Assembly: GCF_963378085.1 (NCBI RefSeq)
Contig: NZ_OY726395.1
Location: forward strand, 2,108,001 to 2,172,000
Direction: 5' to 3'
Length of the DNA stretch: 64,000 nucleotides
From: Mycolicibacterium sp. MU0050
GTDB lineage: Bacteria; Actinomycetota; Actinomycetes; Mycobacteriales; Mycobacteriaceae
Below, in pieces: positions 61,306 through 64,000 of this stretch. A program made the position numbers and the translations under genes. The notes beneath the pieces are model-generated. The model worked only from the letters and a program-made list of their open reading frames with translations. It ran no database searches and had not been told where the DNA came from. Positions within the stretch are counted from its first letter, which is position 1, and every line of letters starts with the position of its first letter.

Positions 61306-61311
61306 TAGGCT
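61306..61311 (+). promoter_or_regulatory. Minus-10 box of dop
   Basis: TAGGCT is followed by seven bases and ATG at 61319, a leaderless layout that supports the short dop start. Confidence 0.5.
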
Positions 61312-61318
61312 GGCAGCT

Positions 61319-62815
61319 ATGCAGAGGATCATCGGCACCGAGGTGGAGTACGGCATCTCGTCGCCGTCCGACCCGACCGCGAACCCGATCCTGACCTCCA
61401 CGCAGGCGGTGCTCGCCTATGCCGCGGCAGCGGGAATTCAGCGGGCCAAGCGGACACGGTGGGACTACGAGGTGGAATCTCCGCTGCGTGATGCGCGTGG
61501 TTTCGACCTGAGCCGCTCGTCGGGGCCGCCGCCCATCGTCGACGCCGACGAGGTGGGCGCGGCGAACATGATCTTGACCAACGGGGCCCGGCTGTACGTC
61601 GACCACGCGCACCCGGAGTACTCCGCGCCCGAGGTCACCGACCCCTTGGACGCGGTCATCTGGGACAAGGCCGGCGAACGCGTCATGGAGGCCGCGGCGC
61701 GCCACGTGGCGTCCGTGCCGGGGGCCGTCAAGCTTCAGCTGTACAAGAACAACGTGGACGGCAAGGGCGCGTCCTACGGCTCGCACGAGAACTACCTGAT
61801 GAGCCGACAGACCCCGTTCTCGGCGGTCATCGCCGGGTTGACGCCGTTCTTGGTGTCGCGGCAGATCATCAGCGGCTCGGGACGGGTCGGGCTGGGTCCC
61901 TCCGGCGACGAGCCGGGCTTTCAGCTGTCGCAGCGCGCGGACTACATCGAGGTCGAGGTCGGCCTGGAGACCACCCTCAAGCGCGGCATCATCAACACCC
62001 GCGACGAGCCGCATGCCGACGCCGACAAGTACCGCCGGCTGCACGTCATCATCGGCGACGCCAACCTGGCCGAGACGTCGACCTACCTCAAGGTGGGCAC
62101 CATGTCGCTGGTCCTCGATCTGATCGAGGAGAACGTCGACCTGTCGGATCTGGCGTTGGCCCGGCCCGTGCACGCGGTCCATGTCATCAGCCGCGACCCC
62201 ACGCTGCGCGCCACCGTCGCGCTGGCCGACGGGCGCGAGCTGACCGCCCTTGCGCTGCAACGCATCTACCTGGATCGGGTGGCCAAGCTGGTGGACAGCC
62301 GGGACCCGGATCCGCGGGCCTCGCACGTCATCGAGACCTGGGCCGAGGTGTTGGATCTGCTGGAGCGCGATCCGATGGAGTGCGCCGAGATCCTGGACTG
62401 GCCGGCCAAGCTGCGGCTGCTCGAGGGCTTCCGGCAGCGGGAGAACCTGAGCTGGTCGGCGCCCCGGCTGCACCTGGTGGACCTGCAGTACTCCGACGTC
62501 CGGCTGGACAAGGGCCTGTACAACCGGCTGGTGGCGCGGGGTTCGATGAAGCGGCTGGTGACCGAGCAGCAGGTGCTCGACGCGGTGGACAATCCGCCGA
62601 CGGACACCCGGGCGTACTTCCGCGGGGAGTGCCTGCGGCGGTTCGGCGCCGACATCGCCGCGGCGAGCTGGGATTCGGTGATCTTCGACCTGGGCGGTGA
62701 TTCGCTGGTGCGCATCCCGACGCTCGAGCCGTTGCGCGGCAGCAAAGCGCACGTCGGCGCGCTGCTGGATTCGGTGGACAGCGCGGCCGAGTTGGTCGAG
62801 CAGCTCACGAACTAG
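61319..62815 (+). CDS. dop: Pup deamidase/depupylase Dop
   Basis: Dop converts the C-terminal Gln of Pup to Glu so that the ligase PafA can use it, and also removes Pup from substrates. The 498-residue protein has the glutamine-synthetase-like fold: the metal-binding [11 protein letters not shown] start with E8 and E10, [10 protein letters not shown], the Dop-loop region after YEVESPLRD, and GSHENYL. ATG at 61319 fits the minus-10 box and the metal-site N-terminus; longer upstream frames are rejected. Pup here ends in Gln, so Dop is needed. Confidence 0.95.
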   Translation: MQRIIGTEVEYGISSPSDPTANPILTSTQAVLAYAAAAGIQRAKRTRWDYEVESPLRDARGFDLSRSSGPPPIVDADEVGAANMILTNGARLYVDHAHPEYSAPEVTDPLDAVIWDKAGERVMEAAARHVASVPGAVKLQLYKNNVDGKGASYGSHENYLMSRQTPFSAVIAGLTPFLVSRQIISGSGRVGLGPSGDEPGFQLSQRADYIEVEVGLETTLKRGIINTRDEPHADADKYRRLHVIIGDANLAETSTYLKVGTMSLVLDLIEENVDLSDLALARPVHAVHVISRDPTLRATVALADGRELTALALQRIYLDRVAKLVDSRDPDPRASHVIETWAEVLDLLERDPMECAEILDWPAKLRLLEGFRQRENLSWSAPRLHLVDLQYSDVRLDKGLYNRLVARGSMKRLVTEQQVLDAVDNPPTDTRAYFRGECLRRFGADIAAASWDSVIFDLGGDSLVRIPTLEPLRGSKAHVGALLDSVDSAAELVEQLTN

Positions 62816-62888
62816 CTGCTATCCGGGGCAATCCGGATATCGCCCGGTAGTGTGGAATTACATCTGGCGTTGCACAGGAGGATTAGCG

Positions 62889-63083
62889 ATGGCTCAGGAG
62901 CAGACCAAGCGTGGTGGCGGCGGCGGCGATGACGACGATCTCGATTCGGGGTCTGGCGGAGGCCAGGAACGTCGCGAGAAGCTGGCCGAGGACACTGACG
63001 ATCTGCTCGACGAGATCGACGACGTCCTCGAGGAGAATGCCGAGGACTTCGTGCGCGCATACGTGCAAAAGGGTGGCCAGTGA
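62889..63083 (+). CDS. pup: Prokaryotic ubiquitin-like protein Pup
   Basis: Pup is the small disordered tag attached to lysines of proteins bound for the proteasome. The 64-residue protein is Gly/Asp-rich at the N-terminus, has the Mpa-binding helix region ([20 protein letters not shown]) and ends VQKGGQ, the form that needs deamidation. AGGAGG lies before the ATG. TAGTGT at 62848-62853 could be a promoter box. The stop overlaps the prcB start by GTGA. Confidence 0.97.
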   Translation: MAQEQTKRGGGGGDDDDLDSGSGGGQERREKLAEDTDDLLDEIDDVLEENAEDFVRAYVQKGGQ

Positions 63084-63967
63084 GCTGGTCGTTCAACGCT
63101 TCCAGTGATCGCCTGACCCCTCAGTCACCCATAACCGACCTCTCGTCGTTCGCTGATCTGCTGCGCCGGCAGGCGCCGGAGTTGCTGCCCAACGTCCGGG
63201 ATTCGATCGGTTCGGGTGCCGACCTGCCGCACGGCACCACGATCGTGGCGCTGAAGTACCCCAACGGGGTCCTGATCGCCGGTGACCGGCGCTCGACGCA
63301 GGGCCACATGATCGCCGGGCGCGATGTGCAGAAGGTCTACATCACCGACGACTACACCGCCACCGGTATCGCGGGCACGGCGGCCATCGCCGTCGAGTTC
63401 GCCCGGCTGTATGCCGTGGAGCTCGAGCACTACGAGAAGCTCGAGGGCGTGGCCCTGACCTTCCCGGGCAAGGTGAACCGGCTGGCCACCATGGTGCGCG
63501 GCAATCTCGGTGCGGCGTTGCAGGGCTTCGTCGCGCTGCCGCTGCTGGTCGGCTACGACCTGGACGACCCCAATCCGCGGGGCGCGGGTCGCATCGTGTC
63601 GTTCGACGCGGCCGGCGGCTGGAATGTCGAGGTCGAGGGCTACCAGTCGGTGGGCTCGGGTTCGCTGTTCGCGAAGTCGGCGATGAAGAAGATGTACTCC
63701 CGGGTCACCGACGCCGATTCCGCCCTCGCGGTGGCCGTCGAGGCGCTCTACGACGCCGCCGACGACGACTCGGCCACCGGCGGACCCGACCTGGTTCGCG
63801 GCATCTACCCGACCGCGGTCACCATCGACGCCAACGGGGCCGAGGACGTCCCCGAGGAGCGCATCGCCGAGTTGGCCCGCGAGGTGGTCGCCAGCCGGTC
63901 GCGCGCCGATACTTTTGGTCCCGACGACAATGCCGGCATCAACGCCGCGCCGCGGGGTGACGCATGA
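63080..63967 (+). CDS. prcB: 20S proteasome beta subunit PrcB
   Basis: PrcB carries the proteolytic Thr active sites inside the 20S core. The 295-residue precursor has a 52-residue propeptide ending LPHG, cleaved to expose T53 ([11 protein letters not shown]). The Ntn-hydrolase core includes [29 protein letters not shown] and [17 protein letters not shown] overlaps the pup stop and the stop overlaps the prcA start, so pup-prcB-prcA are coupled. Confidence 0.97.
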   Translation: MSWSFNASSDRLTPQSPITDLSSFADLLRRQAPELLPNVRDSIGSGADLPHGTTIVALKYPNGVLIAGDRRSTQGHMIAGRDVQKVYITDDYTATGIAGTAAIAVEFARLYAVELEHYEKLEGVALTFPGKVNRLATMVRGNLGAALQGFVALPLLVGYDLDDPNPRGAGRIVSFDAAGGWNVEVEGYQSVGSGSLFAKSAMKKMYSRVTDADSALAVAVEALYDAADDDSATGGPDLVRGIYPTAVTIDANGAEDVPEERIAELAREVVASRSRADTFGPDDNAGINAAPRGDA

Positions 63968-64000
63968 GTTTTCCGTATTTCATCTCGCCCGAACAGGCGA
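63964..64000 (+). CDS. prcA: 20S proteasome alpha subunit PrcA, first 12 codons
   Basis: The ATG overlaps the prcB stop (ATGA). The 12 visible residues, [12 protein letters not shown], match the gate-forming N-terminus of mycobacterial PrcA. The rest lies beyond the window. Confidence 0.93.
   Translation, partial: MSFPYFISPEQA

Noticed and set aside
59987..61318. Plus-strand open frame extending dop upstream by more than 400 codons
   Set aside because: The extension is the antisense of the Rv2113-type gene and is low-complexity. The minus-10 box and the metal-site N-terminus favour ATG 61319.

Overview
The window is a high-GC (roughly 70%) actinobacterial chromosome segment. Gene content and order match a mycobacterium. 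The division and cell-wall (dcw) cluster lacks ftsA but has sepF and wag31, there are mycothiol and Pup-proteasome genes, and many orthologues of the M. tuberculosis Rv2164c to Rv2110c block appear in the same relative order. The nitrate, metal and sugar-transport additions suggest a fast-growing environmental species (Mycolicibacterium type). The species cannot be named from the sequence alone.

Layout. Bases 1-18232 are the dcw cluster on the plus strand: the end of a proline-rich membrane protein, then pbpB-murE-murF-mraY-murD-ftsW-murG-murC-ftsQ with mostly 4-base overlaps, then ftsZ-pgeF-yggS-sepF, a YggT protein, wag31 and a small membrane protein. Together they make the lipid-linked peptidoglycan precursor and place the divisome and the polar growth machinery. 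Bases 18229-27571 are accessory: a minus-strand operon of a pyruvate-kinase-like protein, a seven-cysteine metallothionein and a phosphoribosyltransferase, and a plus-strand nitrate assimilation pair (NarK-type transporter and a single-chain NADPH nitrate reductase), followed by a DUF1254 lipoprotein. Bases 27594-39059 return to core genes: tRNA-Leu(GAG), M20 peptidase, PEBP protein, pyrD/lppL, uppP, a phosphatase/kinase-like cassette, cysQ, mshC and a PAC2 protein.

metH (39264-43025) is preceded by what reads as an S-adenosylhomocysteine riboswitch that can compete with a hairpin covering the ribosome binding site. After a coiled-coil unknown, a HAD phosphatase, a sugar permease, hisE-hisG and a DUF4126 protein comes a heavy-metal island (47812-53280). 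It holds a disulfide reductase, ArsR/ArsI(CadI)/ACR3, an intact IS481-family element, and a CDF-like transporter with a CmtR-like sensor. The insertion sequence sits exactly on the shared stop-codon palindrome of the two convergent metal transport genes.

Bases 53291-57124 carry a thioesterase, a RecB-type Fe-S nuclease, trmI, a DUF503 protein and two related secreted proteins. Bases 57277-64000 are the Pup-proteasome locus (mpa, dop, pup, prcB, start of prcA), with two paralogous membrane proteins on the opposite strand between mpa and dop.

No gene-free stretch exceeds 300 bases; the longest gaps (12966-13140, 16842-17059, 20609-20772, 57125-57276) are described in the entries. At least nine genes start 6-7 bases after a TANNNT box, which is the layout of mycobacterial leaderless transcripts and was used to choose starts. 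No CRISPR array, prophage or replication origin was seen.
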